A DNA stretch of 16,580 bases from JBDKTH01 sp964558295 (GTDB lineage: Bacteria; Planctomycetota; Planctomycetia; Pirellulales; Thermoguttaceae), in NCBI GenBank assembly GCA_964558295.1, contig CAZLDQ010000132.1:1-16580 (forward strand), given 5' to 3'. Made by a program: the position numbers and the translations under genes. How positions within the stretch are numbered: the stretch's first letter is position 1; every line of letters starts with the position of its first letter. The notes under the pieces were generated by a model. The model searched no databases and had not been told where the DNA came from. It saw only the letters and a program-made list of their open reading frames with translations. Positions 6,132 through 12,874 of the stretch are shown piece by piece.

Positions 6132-7751
6132 CTACCGTACAACGCCTTCCCCACGAGCCCGTTCCTTGTCTTCCTTCTTCAGGTCGGTGACAAGCGTCTC
6201 GGTGGTGAGCATCAGGCCGGAAATGCTTGCGGCATTCTGCAAAGCGGTGCGCACGACCTTCAGCGGATCGATAATCCCCGCCTTGAGCATGTCGACGTAT
6301 TTGCCACTATTGGCGTCGAAACCGGTGTTGACCGGCTTCTGGAGCACCTCTTCGGCAATCACGGCTCCATCCAAGCCGGAGTTGGCGCCAATCTGCTCAA
6401 GCGGCTTGCTCAGGGCACGGTACACAATGTCGACACCAATCCTCTCATCGCCACGGACACTCCCCCGAACCTTGTCGACAGCCTCACGGCAACGGAGCAG
6501 AGCCACGCCGCCGCCGGGGAGAATCCCCTCTTCGGCCGCTGCACGGGTGGCATGGAGGGCGTCTTCGACACGAGCCTTGGTCTGCTTCATCTCGGCCTCG
6601 GTCGTGCCGCCGACTTTGACCACGGCGACGCCACCGGCGAGCTTAGCCAGACGCTCCTGGTACTTTTCGCGATCGTAATCGCTGTCGGTCGACTCGATCA
6701 GCTTGCGCAACTGCTCAATCCGGGCCTTGATATCGGCACTCTTGCCGCCGCCTTCAACGATCGTTGTCTTGTCACGATCGACAGTCACCCGCTTGGCACG
6801 GCCGAGTTGCTCCAAGGTGACATTCTCCAGCTTCACACCGAGGTCCTCGCTGATCAGCGTTCCGCCAGTGAGAATGGCGATATCGCCGAGCATCGCCTTA
6901 CGGCGATCGCCAAATCCGGGGGCCTTGACGGCACAGATGTTCAGCACGCCGCGAAGCTTGTTAACCACCAAGGTGGCCAGGGCCTCGCTTTCCACGTCCT
7001 CGGCGATAATCAACAGCGGCTTGGCCGTGTGGGCCACCTTTTCCAGCAGCGGCACCAGATCGCGAAGATTGCTGATCTTCTTTTCGTAGATCAGGATCAG
7101 GGCGTCCTCCAAGACGGCGTCCATCTCCGGGGTCCGGTTGATGAAGTAGGGCGACAAGTAACCCTTGTCGAACTGCATCCCTTCAACCACCTCGTAGGTG
7201 GTCTCGGCCGTTTTGCCTTCTTCGACGGTGATCACGCCGTCTTTGCCAACTTTTTCCATGGCTTCGGCCAGGAGGTTGCCGATCGCCCGGTCGTTGTTGG
7301 CGCTGATCGAACCGACGTTGGCAATCTCTTCCTTGCTCGTCACCTGCTTGGCCATTCCAGCCAAGTGGTTGACAGCCGCTTCGACGGCCTTATCGATCCC
7401 GCGCCGAATAGCGATCGGGCTCGAACCGGCCGTAATGTTGCGGAGACCTTCCCGAAAGATGGCCCGCGCCACGCCCGGCGCCGTCGTAGTGCCATCGCCG
7501 GCCACGGCGGAGGCCTTCGAGGCAACCTCGTTGACCAGCTTGGCGCCCATATTCTCGAAACGATCTTCCAGCTCGATCTCTTTGCTGACGGTCACGCCGT
7601 CTTTGGTGACGGTCGGGCCGCCGAACGATTTGTTGATGATCACATTGCGGCCGGTAGGGCCGAGCGTGACTGCGACGGCGTCGGCCAGCTTCTCGACACC
7701 TCGGAGGAGTCGACTCCGGGCCTGGTCTTCAAAAAGCAATTGTTTAGGCAC
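6132..7751 (-). CDS. groEL: chaperonin GroEL, divergent paralogue (GroEL1)
   Basis: This is a 539-residue Hsp60 subunit, expected to form a double-ring ATP-driven folding chamber capped by GroES. Present are TLGPTGRNV and KDGVTV (phosphate-binding loop and Asp52 equivalent), AGDGTTT, the apical KPLLIIAEDV and KAPGFGDRRKAML blocks, and the catalytic aspartate in VEDALHATR. Departures from the consensus cluster by the nucleotide site. The usual KANDAAGDGTTTATVL reads KASAVAGDGTTTAPGV, replacing Asn82 and Asp83 and putting Pro-Gly after GDGTTTA. The C terminus ends in a charged RARGEGVVR and lacks the usual Gly-Gly-Met tail. The GTG start at 7751 has an AAGGAA site about ten bases upstream. It sits 62 bases downstream of groES, the standard groES-groEL arrangement. 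Confidence 0.95.
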   Translation of the reverse strand: MPKQLLFEDQARSRLLRGVEKLADAVAVTLGPTGRNVIINKSFGGPTVTKDGVTVSKEIELEDRFENMGAKLVNEVASKASAVAGDGTTTAPGVARAIFREGLRNITAGSSPIAIRRGIDKAVEAAVNHLAGMAKQVTSKEEIANVGSISANNDRAIGNLLAEAMEKVGKDGVITVEEGKTAETTYEVVEGMQFDKGYLSPYFINRTPEMDAVLEDALILIYEKKISNLRDLVPLLEKVAHTAKPLLIIAEDVESEALATLVVNKLRGVLNICAVKAPGFGDRRKAMLGDIAILTGGTLISEDLGVKLENVTLEQLGRAKRVTVDRDKTTIVEGGGKSADIKARIEQLRKLIESTDSDYDREKYQERLAKLAGGVAVVKVGGTTEAEMKQTKARVEDALHATRAAAEEGILPGGGVALLRCREAVDKVRGSVRGDERIGVDIVYRALSKPLEQIGANSGLDGAVIAEEVLQKPVNTGFDANSGKYVDMLKAGIIDPLKVVRTALQNAASISGLMLTTETLVTDLKKEDKERARGEGVVR

Positions 7752-7813
7752 GATGGCGGTTCCTTAACTGTTAATGGTTCCATACCGTCAGGCGCAACGG
7801 CCGACGGATCTGC

Positions 7814-8113
7814 TTACTTGATCACCTTGGCCAGGACGTCGCTTTCGCGAAGGATCTTCACTTCACGGCCATCGACTTCAATCTCACTGCCCGAATACTT
7901 GCCATAGATCACCTCGTCGCCAACCGCGACCGACATCTCGCTCCGGCTGCCGCTGTCGAGCAGTTTGCCGGGGCCCACCGCCAGGACCGTCCCGCGCTGC
8001 GGCTTTTCCTTGGCCGTGTCAGGCAGCACAATGCCACCAGCCGTGACCTGCTCCGCTTCGACGGGCTCAACGACGATGCGATCATCCAAAGGCTTCAGGT
8101 TGATATCCTTCAT
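7814..8113 (-). CDS. groES: co-chaperonin GroES
   Basis: GroES is a heptameric lid for the GroEL cavity. The 99 residues begin with the family motif LKPLDDRIVVEP, followed by the mobile loop EQVTAGGIVLPDTAKEKP. Then come RGTVLAVGPGK, the roof region, and GDEVIYGKYSGSEIEVDGREVKILRESDVLAKV. The length is normal. The ATG at 8113 has a GAGGGA site about nine bases upstream. It is the only groES in the window and lies between two groEL genes, 92 bases after groEL2 and 62 before groEL1, so it presumably serves one or both. Confidence 0.97.
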   Translation of the reverse strand: MKDINLKPLDDRIVVEPVEAEQVTAGGIVLPDTAKEKPQRGTVLAVGPGKLLDSGSRSEMSVAVGDEVIYGKYSGSEIEVDGREVKILRESDVLAKVIK

Positions 8114-8205
8114 GGTTTAGTTCCCTCTGATGAAACGTGTGAATTGTTGGGTTGCTTGTGTACCAAAGTGGAATTGGAAATCGAGGCGTCAGAGACGTCG
8201 ATGGC

Positions 8206-9873
8206 TTAGAAGCCACCCATGCCGCCCATACCGCCCATGCCTCCCATGCCGCCCATACCCTCGGGGCCACCGGCTGGGGCAGGCTCTTCGTCCTTCGGAA
8301 CCTCGGTCACGAGGCAAGAGGTGGTCAGCAACAGAGCCGCCACACTGGCCGCATTCTGCAGGGCGGTCTTGACCACCTTGACCGGATCGATCACGCCGGC
8401 CTCGACCATGTCGCCGTAGGCATCCTTTTCTGCGTCATAACCGTCCGCCTTGCCCTTCAGGGCCTTCACGCGCGCGACGACCACAGAACCTTCCTGTCCG
8501 GCGTTTTCCGCAATCGCCCGCAACGGCACGTCAAGCACGTTTTGAACAATCTTCGCGCCGAGGGCTTCGTCACCGTTGAGTTCGAGCTTGTCGAGCGCCT
8601 TTGCACTGCGCAACAGAGCCACGCCGCCGCCGGGGACAATGCCTTCCTGCAACGCAGCCTGAGTGGCCGACTTGGCGTCGTCGATGAGGAACTTGCGTTC
8701 CTTCATTTCAGTCTCGGTCGCTGCGCCCACATAGATCTGAGCCACACCGCCGGCCAGCTTGGCCAGCCGTTCCTGGAGCTTTTCGCGATCGTAATCGCTG
8801 GTCGTCGTTTCAATCTCTTTGCGGATTTGCTCAGCGCGGCCTTCAATCGCCTCCTTGGCGCCAGCACCGCCGATGATGGTAGTGTCGTCGGCCGTCACCA
8901 CCACTTTCTTTGCCGTGCCGAGATCGGAAACCTTCACGGACTCAAGCTTAATCCCCAAGTCCTTAAAGATCGCTTGAGCCCCGGTCAAGGTGGCGATGTC
9001 GCCGAGCATGGCCTTACGACGATCGCCGTAGCCGGGAGCCTTCACCGCGCAGACATTCAGGATACCGCGAAGCTTATTGACCACGAGAGTCGCGAGAGCT
9101 TCGCCTTCAATGTCCTCGGCAATGATCAGAAGCGGCTTACCCGCCTTGCTGACGGCCTCCAGCAAGGGGACGAGGCTGCGGGCATTGGAAATCTTGTCTT
9201 CGTGAACCAGGACGAGGCACTTTTCCAACTCAACGGTCTGCTCATCCTGATTGGTGACGAAATGGGGCGAGAGGAAGCCGCGGTCAAACTGCATGCCTTC
9301 AACCACTTCGACGTAGGTTTCGGCCTGCTTGCCTTCTTCCACGGTAATCACGCCGTCTTTGCCGACCTTGAGGAAGGCGTCGGCCAATACGGCGCCGATC
9401 GACGGGTCGTTGTTGCCGGCAATTGTACCGACCTGAGCGATTTCCTTCTTGCTCTTTTCATTCACGGGCGTAGCCATCTTGTCCAAGGAGGCCATGACAG
9501 CTTCGGCCGCCTTGTTAATCCCACGAGACAGTGCCATCGGATCGGCGCCGGCGGCGATCATCCGGAGGCCTTCGCGATAGATGGCTTCCGCCAAGACCGT
9601 GGCAGTTGTCGTGCCGTCGCCGGCGACGTCGTTGGTCTTGGTAGCCGCCTCCTTGACCAACTGCGCGCCAAGGTTTTCATAGACATCCTCGAGCTCAACG
9701 TCCTCGGCGACGGTGACACCATCTTTGGTCACCTTGGGGGCCCCCCACCCTTTGTCCAAAACGGCGTTGCGCCCCCGAGGCCCGAGCGTGCTGCGCACTG
9801 CCCGAGCCAACTTGCTCACGCCGGCGGCCAGCGATTGCCGTGCCGCGTCGTCATAGACCATCTGTTTTGCCAC
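8206..9873 (-). CDS. groEL: chaperonin GroEL, canonical-type paralogue (GroEL2)
   Basis: This second Hsp60 subunit (555 residues) has the full set of ATP-site motifs: TLGPRGRNAVLDKGWGAP, KDGVTV, the consensus TKTNDVAGDGTTTATVLAEAI, the apical KPLLIIAEDIEGEALATLVV and KAPGYGDRRKAML, and the catalytic aspartate in LIDDAKSATQAALQEG. It ends in a Gly-Gly-Met tail with five methionines. The start is GTG at 9873 because AGGAGG lies eight bases upstream and the protein then begins MAKQMVYDDAARQ; an upstream in-frame start at 9909 has no such site. It is the first gene of the chaperone block, preceded by a 352-base gap with a sigma54 promoter match and a structured leader. Having its own groES behind it is the reverse of the usual order. 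Confidence 0.96.
   Translation of the reverse strand: MAKQMVYDDAARQSLAAGVSKLARAVRSTLGPRGRNAVLDKGWGAPKVTKDGVTVAEDVELEDVYENLGAQLVKEAATKTNDVAGDGTTTATVLAEAIYREGLRMIAAGADPMALSRGINKAAEAVMASLDKMATPVNEKSKKEIAQVGTIAGNNDPSIGAVLADAFLKVGKDGVITVEEGKQAETYVEVVEGMQFDRGFLSPHFVTNQDEQTVELEKCLVLVHEDKISNARSLVPLLEAVSKAGKPLLIIAEDIEGEALATLVVNKLRGILNVCAVKAPGYGDRRKAMLGDIATLTGAQAIFKDLGIKLESVKVSDLGTAKKVVVTADDTTIIGGAGAKEAIEGRAEQIRKEIETTTSDYDREKLQERLAKLAGGVAQIYVGAATETEMKERKFLIDDAKSATQAALQEGIVPGGGVALLRSAKALDKLELNGDEALGAKIVQNVLDVPLRAIAENAGQEGSVVVARVKALKGKADGYDAEKDAYGDMVEAGVIDPVKVVKTALQNAASVAALLLTTSCLVTEVPKDEEPAPAGGPEGMGGMGGMGGMGGMGGF
8212..8259 (-). repeat. groEL: tandem repeat encoding the GroEL2 Gly-Gly-Met tail
   Basis: Five near-identical 9-base units encode Met-Gly-Gly in succession just before the terminal Phe and the stop codon of groEL2. 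Such tails line the floor of the GroEL cavity. GroEL1 has nothing equivalent. Confidence 0.9.
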
Positions 9874-9881
9874 AGCGGATT

Positions 9882-9887
9882 CCTCCT
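9882..9887 (-). promoter_or_regulatory. ribosome binding site that fixes the groEL2 start
   Basis: A perfect AGGAGG on the reverse strand lies eight bases before the GTG at 9873. It excludes the longer in-frame start at 9909, which lies upstream of it. Confidence 0.85.
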
Positions 9888-9912
9888 GTTGCTGGCGAAC
9901 AATCAACAACCT

Positions 9913-9947
9913 CGCCCGATGGCTGCACGAACAACCCCACTCGGGCG
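9913..9947 (-). promoter_or_regulatory. leader hairpin near the groEL2 start
   Basis: CGCCCGA and TCGGGCG are perfect 7-base arms around a 21-base loop, about 25 bases upstream of the AGGAGG. It lies within the leader predicted from the sigma54 promoter. The ribosome binding site itself is not in the stem. Confidence 0.35.
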
Positions 9948-9966
9948 CTCATATGTCTGGGGAGTC

Positions 9967-10000
9967 GCGGCCTGCCACAGACCCAAGTGGCAGTCGCCGC
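9967..10000 (-). promoter_or_regulatory. leader hairpin near the predicted 5' end of groEL2 mRNA
   Basis: CTGCCAC (9972-9978) pairs perfectly with GTGGCAG (9987-9993) around an 8-base loop. The stem continues outward as GCGG (9967-9970) with CCGC (9997-10000) across a small internal loop. It would start about ten bases into the predicted mRNA, a place where a stem can stabilise the transcript. Confidence 0.45.
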
Positions 10001-10020
10001 CCTGATGTGCCCCTTTCTAA

Positions 10021-10037
10021 TGCAAGCAGCGTGCCAA
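10021..10037 (-). promoter_or_regulatory. sigma54 (RpoN) -24/-12 promoter of the groEL2-groES-groEL1 block
   Basis: The reverse strand reads TTGGCACGCTGCTTGCA, identical to the core consensus YTGGCACG-N4-TTGCW, with the invariant GG and GC exactly ten bases apart. The predicted start is near 10010, giving a leader of about 137 bases to the GTG at 9873. It lies in a non-coding gap on the correct strand. Sigma54 promoters need an AAA+ enhancer-binding activator, usually acting 80-200 bases upstream; an inverted repeat lies in that range (10093-10138). Confidence 0.8.
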
Positions 10038-10092
10038 GGAAAAAGCATGCTCCGTAAGCGCTTTCCATAAAATAACTTGCGACGCATACACA

Positions 10093-10138
10093 ACGAGCGA
10101 TCCAAGGGAGGCCCAAGTGGCGTCCTTCGATCGCTCGT
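10093..10138. promoter_or_regulatory. long inverted repeat upstream of the sigma54 promoter
   Basis: ACGAGCGATC (10093-10102) and GATCGCTCGT (10129-10138) are perfect 10-base arms. After one mismatch the pairing continues inward as AAGG (10104-10107) with CCTT (10124-10127). The centre is about 105 bases upstream of the predicted start, which suits an activator-binding site. It could instead be a terminator for the aminopeptidase gene, but it lies 88 bases beyond that stop and has no T-run. Confidence 0.5.
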
Positions 10139-10187
10139 GCCATTTTGGCAGCCGCCGGATGAACCAACTCGGCCCCGGGAATTGCAC

Positions 10188-10202
10188 CCGACGCCTCGTC
10201 GG
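10188..10202 (-). terminator. weak hairpin after the aminopeptidase gene
   Basis: CCGACG and CGTCGG form a perfect 6-bp stem with a 3-base loop, 23 bases past the aminopeptidase stop at 10226. No T-run follows, so it is a weak candidate. The rest of the 9874-10225 gap holds the promoter, inverted repeat and leader hairpins listed separately, and no gene that I can support. Confidence 0.3.
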
Positions 10203-10225
10203 CTAACGTCGCGTGTCCACTCGTC

Positions 10226-11284
10226 CTAGGGCACGAAATCGACGTCCGCCGTCAGTTCCTCACAGAATCGCGCCAACAGATCGGCTGCACGATCAATGTC
10301 GTCCAGCGCAATAGTCTCCACCGGGCTATGCATATAACGGTTGGGAATACTGACCAGACCGGCGGCCACGCCAGCACGGTTCACCTGAATGGAATTGGCA
10401 TCGGTTGGACTGGCTCGCCCGCTGGCCGCCAACTGGTAGGGGAGCTCATGCTCCTGAGCCTTCTGGATCAGCCGCTCCACCACCTTGGGATTCATGTTCG
10501 GCCCTCGATAGACGACAGGCCCCCGTCCGAGGCGAACGTCCCCCTCTTGCTTTTTGTCGATCGTTGGGCAGTCGGTGGCATGGGTGACATCAACGGCGAT
10601 TCCCACCTGGGGGTCAATCCCGAATGCACTGGTCCTGGCCCCCCGCAGCCCAATTTCTTCCTGGACTGTCGAAACGGCATAGACGGCACACTTGAGTTTT
10701 GCGGGATCGATACGCCGGAGAGCTTCGACGACCACCCACAGCCCACATTTGTCGTCCATCGCCGGAGAGGAGGCCCGACCGTTGCGCAGTTCCCGGTAGC
10801 CGAGTTCAACAGTCACCGGATCCCCCACGCGAACGAGCTGCTCGGCCTCGCTCTTACTGGCCGCCCCAATGTCGATCCAGAGATCCTTGACCTTCGGGAC
10901 TTGTTTGCGTTCTTCTTCCGTGAGCAAATGGATCGGCTTGCGAGCAATCACCCCGGCAACCGGCCCCCCCGCAGACCAGACGGTCATCCGCTGGCCAATC
11001 AAGACCTGGGGGTCCCAACCACCGATTTCCTGGGCATACAGGAAGCCGTCATCGTCGATGTACTGGACGATGAGGCCAATCTGGTCGCAGTGCCCCGCCA
11101 GCATGACCCGAAACGGTGCCTCGGGGTTGCGGACGGCCATTAGGTTGCCATGCACATCTTTAGACACCCGATCGGCGAATGGAGCAACGTACTGGTGAAC
11201 CACGCCCTGCAGTGTTCCCTCATAACCAGAGGCGCTGGGGGTTTCGAGGATTTGACGAAAGAAGGCAAGTGCATTGGAGTCCAT
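10226..11284 (-). CDS. M42-family metallo-aminopeptidase (glutamyl aminopeptidase/endoglucanase M-like)
   Basis: M42 enzymes are cytoplasmic two-metal aminopeptidases, often large dodecamers that trim peptides released by proteases. The expected metal ligands appear in order: His in AGHCDQIG, the bridging Asp in SSPAMDDKCG, the catalytic/ligand pair in VQEEIGLRGA, Asp in AVDVTHATD, and the late His in MHSPVET. The length (352 residues) is typical. AGHCDQIG replaces the commoner AHMDEVG, and the ligand His and Asp are kept. The ATG at 11284 is chosen because AGGAA lies six bases upstream. An in-frame GTG at 11305 would add seven residues and has no ribosome binding site. It lies upstream of the chaperone block on the same strand and is divergent from hom. 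Substrate specificity cannot be read from sequence. Confidence 0.92.
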   Translation of the reverse strand: MDSNALAFFRQILETPSASGYEGTLQGVVHQYVAPFADRVSKDVHGNLMAVRNPEAPFRVMLAGHCDQIGLIVQYIDDDGFLYAQEIGGWDPQVLIGQRMTVWSAGGPVAGVIARKPIHLLTEEERKQVPKVKDLWIDIGAASKSEAEQLVRVGDPVTVELGYRELRNGRASSPAMDDKCGLWVVVEALRRIDPAKLKCAVYAVSTVQEEIGLRGARTSAFGIDPQVGIAVDVTHATDCPTIDKKQEGDVRLGRGPVVYRGPNMNPKVVERLIQKAQEHELPYQLAASGRASPTDANSIQVNRAGVAAGLVSIPNRYMHSPVETIALDDIDRAADLLARFCEELTADVDFVP

Positions 11285-11366
11285 CGTAAATTCCTGGGAT
11301 GCCACAACGTTAGGGGGTAGAAGAACAGCACCCCCACTGGGTTAATTGAATGTGGATGTGTGCCAA

Positions 11367-11390
11367 TTTCCCCATCTAGAGATGGGGAAA
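11367..11390. promoter_or_regulatory. perfect 24-bp palindrome between divergent genes
   Basis: TTTCCCCATCT and AGATGGGGAAA are perfect 11-base arms around a 2-base centre. It lies in the shared upstream region of the aminopeptidase (-) and hom (+) genes, 83 and 140 bases from their starts. There is no T-run, so an operator or other protein-binding site is more likely than a terminator. Confidence 0.4.
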
Positions 11391-11462
11391 GCCGTGCGTC
11401 AATCTAGTATCAGTATCGCCACTGCAACGATTCCGGCAAGGCGAACGGCGTCGGCAGCCGGC

Positions 11463-11492
11463 TTGACGACCGCCAATCGACTCGCCTAGGAT
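11463..11492 (+). promoter_or_regulatory. sigma70-like promoter for hom
   Basis: TTGACG (11463-11468; five of six) is followed after 18 bases by TAGGAT (11487-11492; four of six). Transcription would start near 11499, leaving about 30 bases before the ATG at 11530. Confidence 0.45.
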
Positions 11493-11529
11493 AACGGATT
11501 CTGCCACTTTGCCCCGAGGTTGTTCTGCA

Positions 11530-12831
11530 ATGAAGACAGCAAAGGTCGCGATCATCGGGTTTGGAACCATCGGTTCCGGCACCGCCCGACTACTCTTGGA
11601 AAACTCCGAACGCATTGCCCGGCATGCCGGACGCCCGATCGAGCTGGTGCACGTGGTTGACAAGGACCTCCACCGGCCCCGTAATGTTTCGCTGCCGCCG
11701 GGGTTACTGACCGACGACCTTTCGAAGGTGCTCGACAATCCCGAAATCGAAGCCGTGGTTGAACTTATTGGCGGTCTGGAACCTGCCCGCACGATCGTGC
11801 TCAAGCTGCTGGAAAGCGGCAAGAACGTGATTACGGCCAACAAGGCTCTTTTGGCGGTACACGGGGCGGAGCTGTTCAACCGCGCGCGGCAGTTGGGGCG
11901 CACGATCGCCTTCGAAGCGGCGGTAGCCGGCGGCATCCCGATCATCGCCACGATCGGCCAGAGCCTGACGGCCAATCGCATCGAGTCGATCCACGCCATC
12001 CTTAACGGCACGAGCAACTTCATCCTTAGCCAGATGGAGGAACGGGATGCCGAATACAGCGTAGCGTTGGCCGAAGCACAACGGCTGGGCTATGCCGAAG
12101 CCAATCCGGCGATGGACGTCGACGGTACGGATGCGGCCCAGAAGCTCTCAATCCTGGCCCATTTGGCGTTTGGCGTGCAGGTGAACTGGAAGGACATCCC
12201 CCGCACAGGGATTGATGTAGTCGATGTGGCCGATATCCGCTGTGCCAAGGAACTTGGCTACAGTATCAAATTACTGGCTGTAGCCAACTTGGTCCCCGAC
12301 GGCCTGGAACTGCATGTGTCGCCAACCTTGGTCCGGCACGGCACGCCGTTGGCCGAAGTGCGTGGAGCGTTCAACGCGATTCGCGTGGTCGGCGATGCGG
12401 TCGGTCGTGTCTTCCTCCATGGTCTGGGGGCTGGCCAGATGCCAACCGCCTCGGCCGTGGTCGCCGATGTGATCGACACGGTGGTTGGCCGCACGGCGAT
12501 TACGTTCCGCGCGCTGGAGCTCTGGTCGTCGGAGCGGAAGGTCTCGGTGGTGGCCCGCAATCCGGACGATGTACCGGGCCGATTCTACCTGCGGTTCCGG
12601 GTGCAAGACACGCCGGGTGTGCTGGCCGAAATCGCCGGGGTCCTGGGGCACCACAACATTTCAATCGCTTCGGTCATCCAGCACGAGACCGAAGAGGGAA
12701 GCGATGGCATCGTGCCGCTGGTAATCATGACCCACCATGCGCCGGAAGGGGCCGTGCGCAAGGCCGTCCAGACGATCGACACCCTTGCCTGTGTGCGTCC
12801 GGGAACCGTACGGATGCGAGTACGGGACTAG
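11530..12831 (+). CDS. hom: homoserine dehydrogenase with C-terminal ACT domain
   Basis: This enzyme reduces aspartate semialdehyde to homoserine with NAD(P)H, the branch point towards threonine and methionine. The 433 residues show the Rossmann motif IIGFGTIGSG (8-17), the ELIGG and VITANKALLA segments with the conserved lysine, AAVAGGIPII, the substrate segment LNGTSNFILSQM, and the signature ANPAMDVDGTDAAQKLSILAHLAF. A C-terminal ACT domain (about 350-433, beginning FYLRFRVQDTPGVLAEIAGVL) is the usual site of threonine feedback control. The ATG at 11530 is preferred: GAGG lies about ten bases upstream and it starts right at the Rossmann strand; a TTG at 11509 would add seven residues. It is the first gene of a hom-ApgM-lysC cluster. 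Confidence 0.95.
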   Translation: MKTAKVAIIGFGTIGSGTARLLLENSERIARHAGRPIELVHVVDKDLHRPRNVSLPPGLLTDDLSKVLDNPEIEAVVELIGGLEPARTIVLKLLESGKNVITANKALLAVHGAELFNRARQLGRTIAFEAAVAGGIPIIATIGQSLTANRIESIHAILNGTSNFILSQMEERDAEYSVALAEAQRLGYAEANPAMDVDGTDAAQKLSILAHLAFGVQVNWKDIPRTGIDVVDVADIRCAKELGYSIKLLAVANLVPDGLELHVSPTLVRHGTPLAEVRGAFNAIRVVGDAVGRVFLHGLGAGQMPTASAVVADVIDTVVGRTAITFRALELWSSERKVSVVARNPDDVPGRFYLRFRVQDTPGVLAEIAGVLGHHNISIASVIQHETEEGSDGIVPLVIMTHHAPEGAVRKAVQTIDTLACVRPGTVRMRVRD

Positions 12832-12834
12832 GGA

Positions 12835-12870
12835 CAGAAGGCAGAATGATGACTGCAGAAGGCAGAATGA
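12835..12870 (+). repeat. 15-bp direct repeat between hom and the ApgM-family gene
   Basis: CAGAAGGCAGAATGA occurs at 12835-12849 and again at 12856-12870, a 21-base period. It fills most of the 43-base gap and provides only a poor ribosome binding site for the next gene. It resembles short reiterated intergenic repeats rather than a promoter. Confidence 0.7.
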
Positions 12871-12874
12871 GCCG

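Noticed and set aside
6027..7907. Very long open frame on the + strand opposite groEL1
   Set aside because: It is antisense to a certain groEL gene. The frame stays open because of groEL codon usage, and its translation shows no family motif.
8152..10005. Long open frame on the + strand opposite groEL2
   Set aside because: It is the antisense shadow of groEL2, with the same His/Asp/Leu-rich character as the one opposite groEL1.
8114..10225. CIRCE or HspR-type heat-shock operators near groES and groEL
   Set aside because: I looked for TTAGCACTC/GAGTGCTAA and CTTGAGT/ACTCAAG pairs in the upstream gaps and found none.
11347..11367. Second sigma54-like site (TTGGCACA...) upstream of the aminopeptidase gene on the reverse strand
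   Set aside because: The -24 half is good, but the required GC at -12 is absent (CA in its place), so the element fails the key test.
12737..12874. N-terminal extension of the ApgM-family gene back into hom
   Set aside because: The extra residues come from the hom coding region in another frame and from the direct repeat; the family starts at MKYAIIIPDG.
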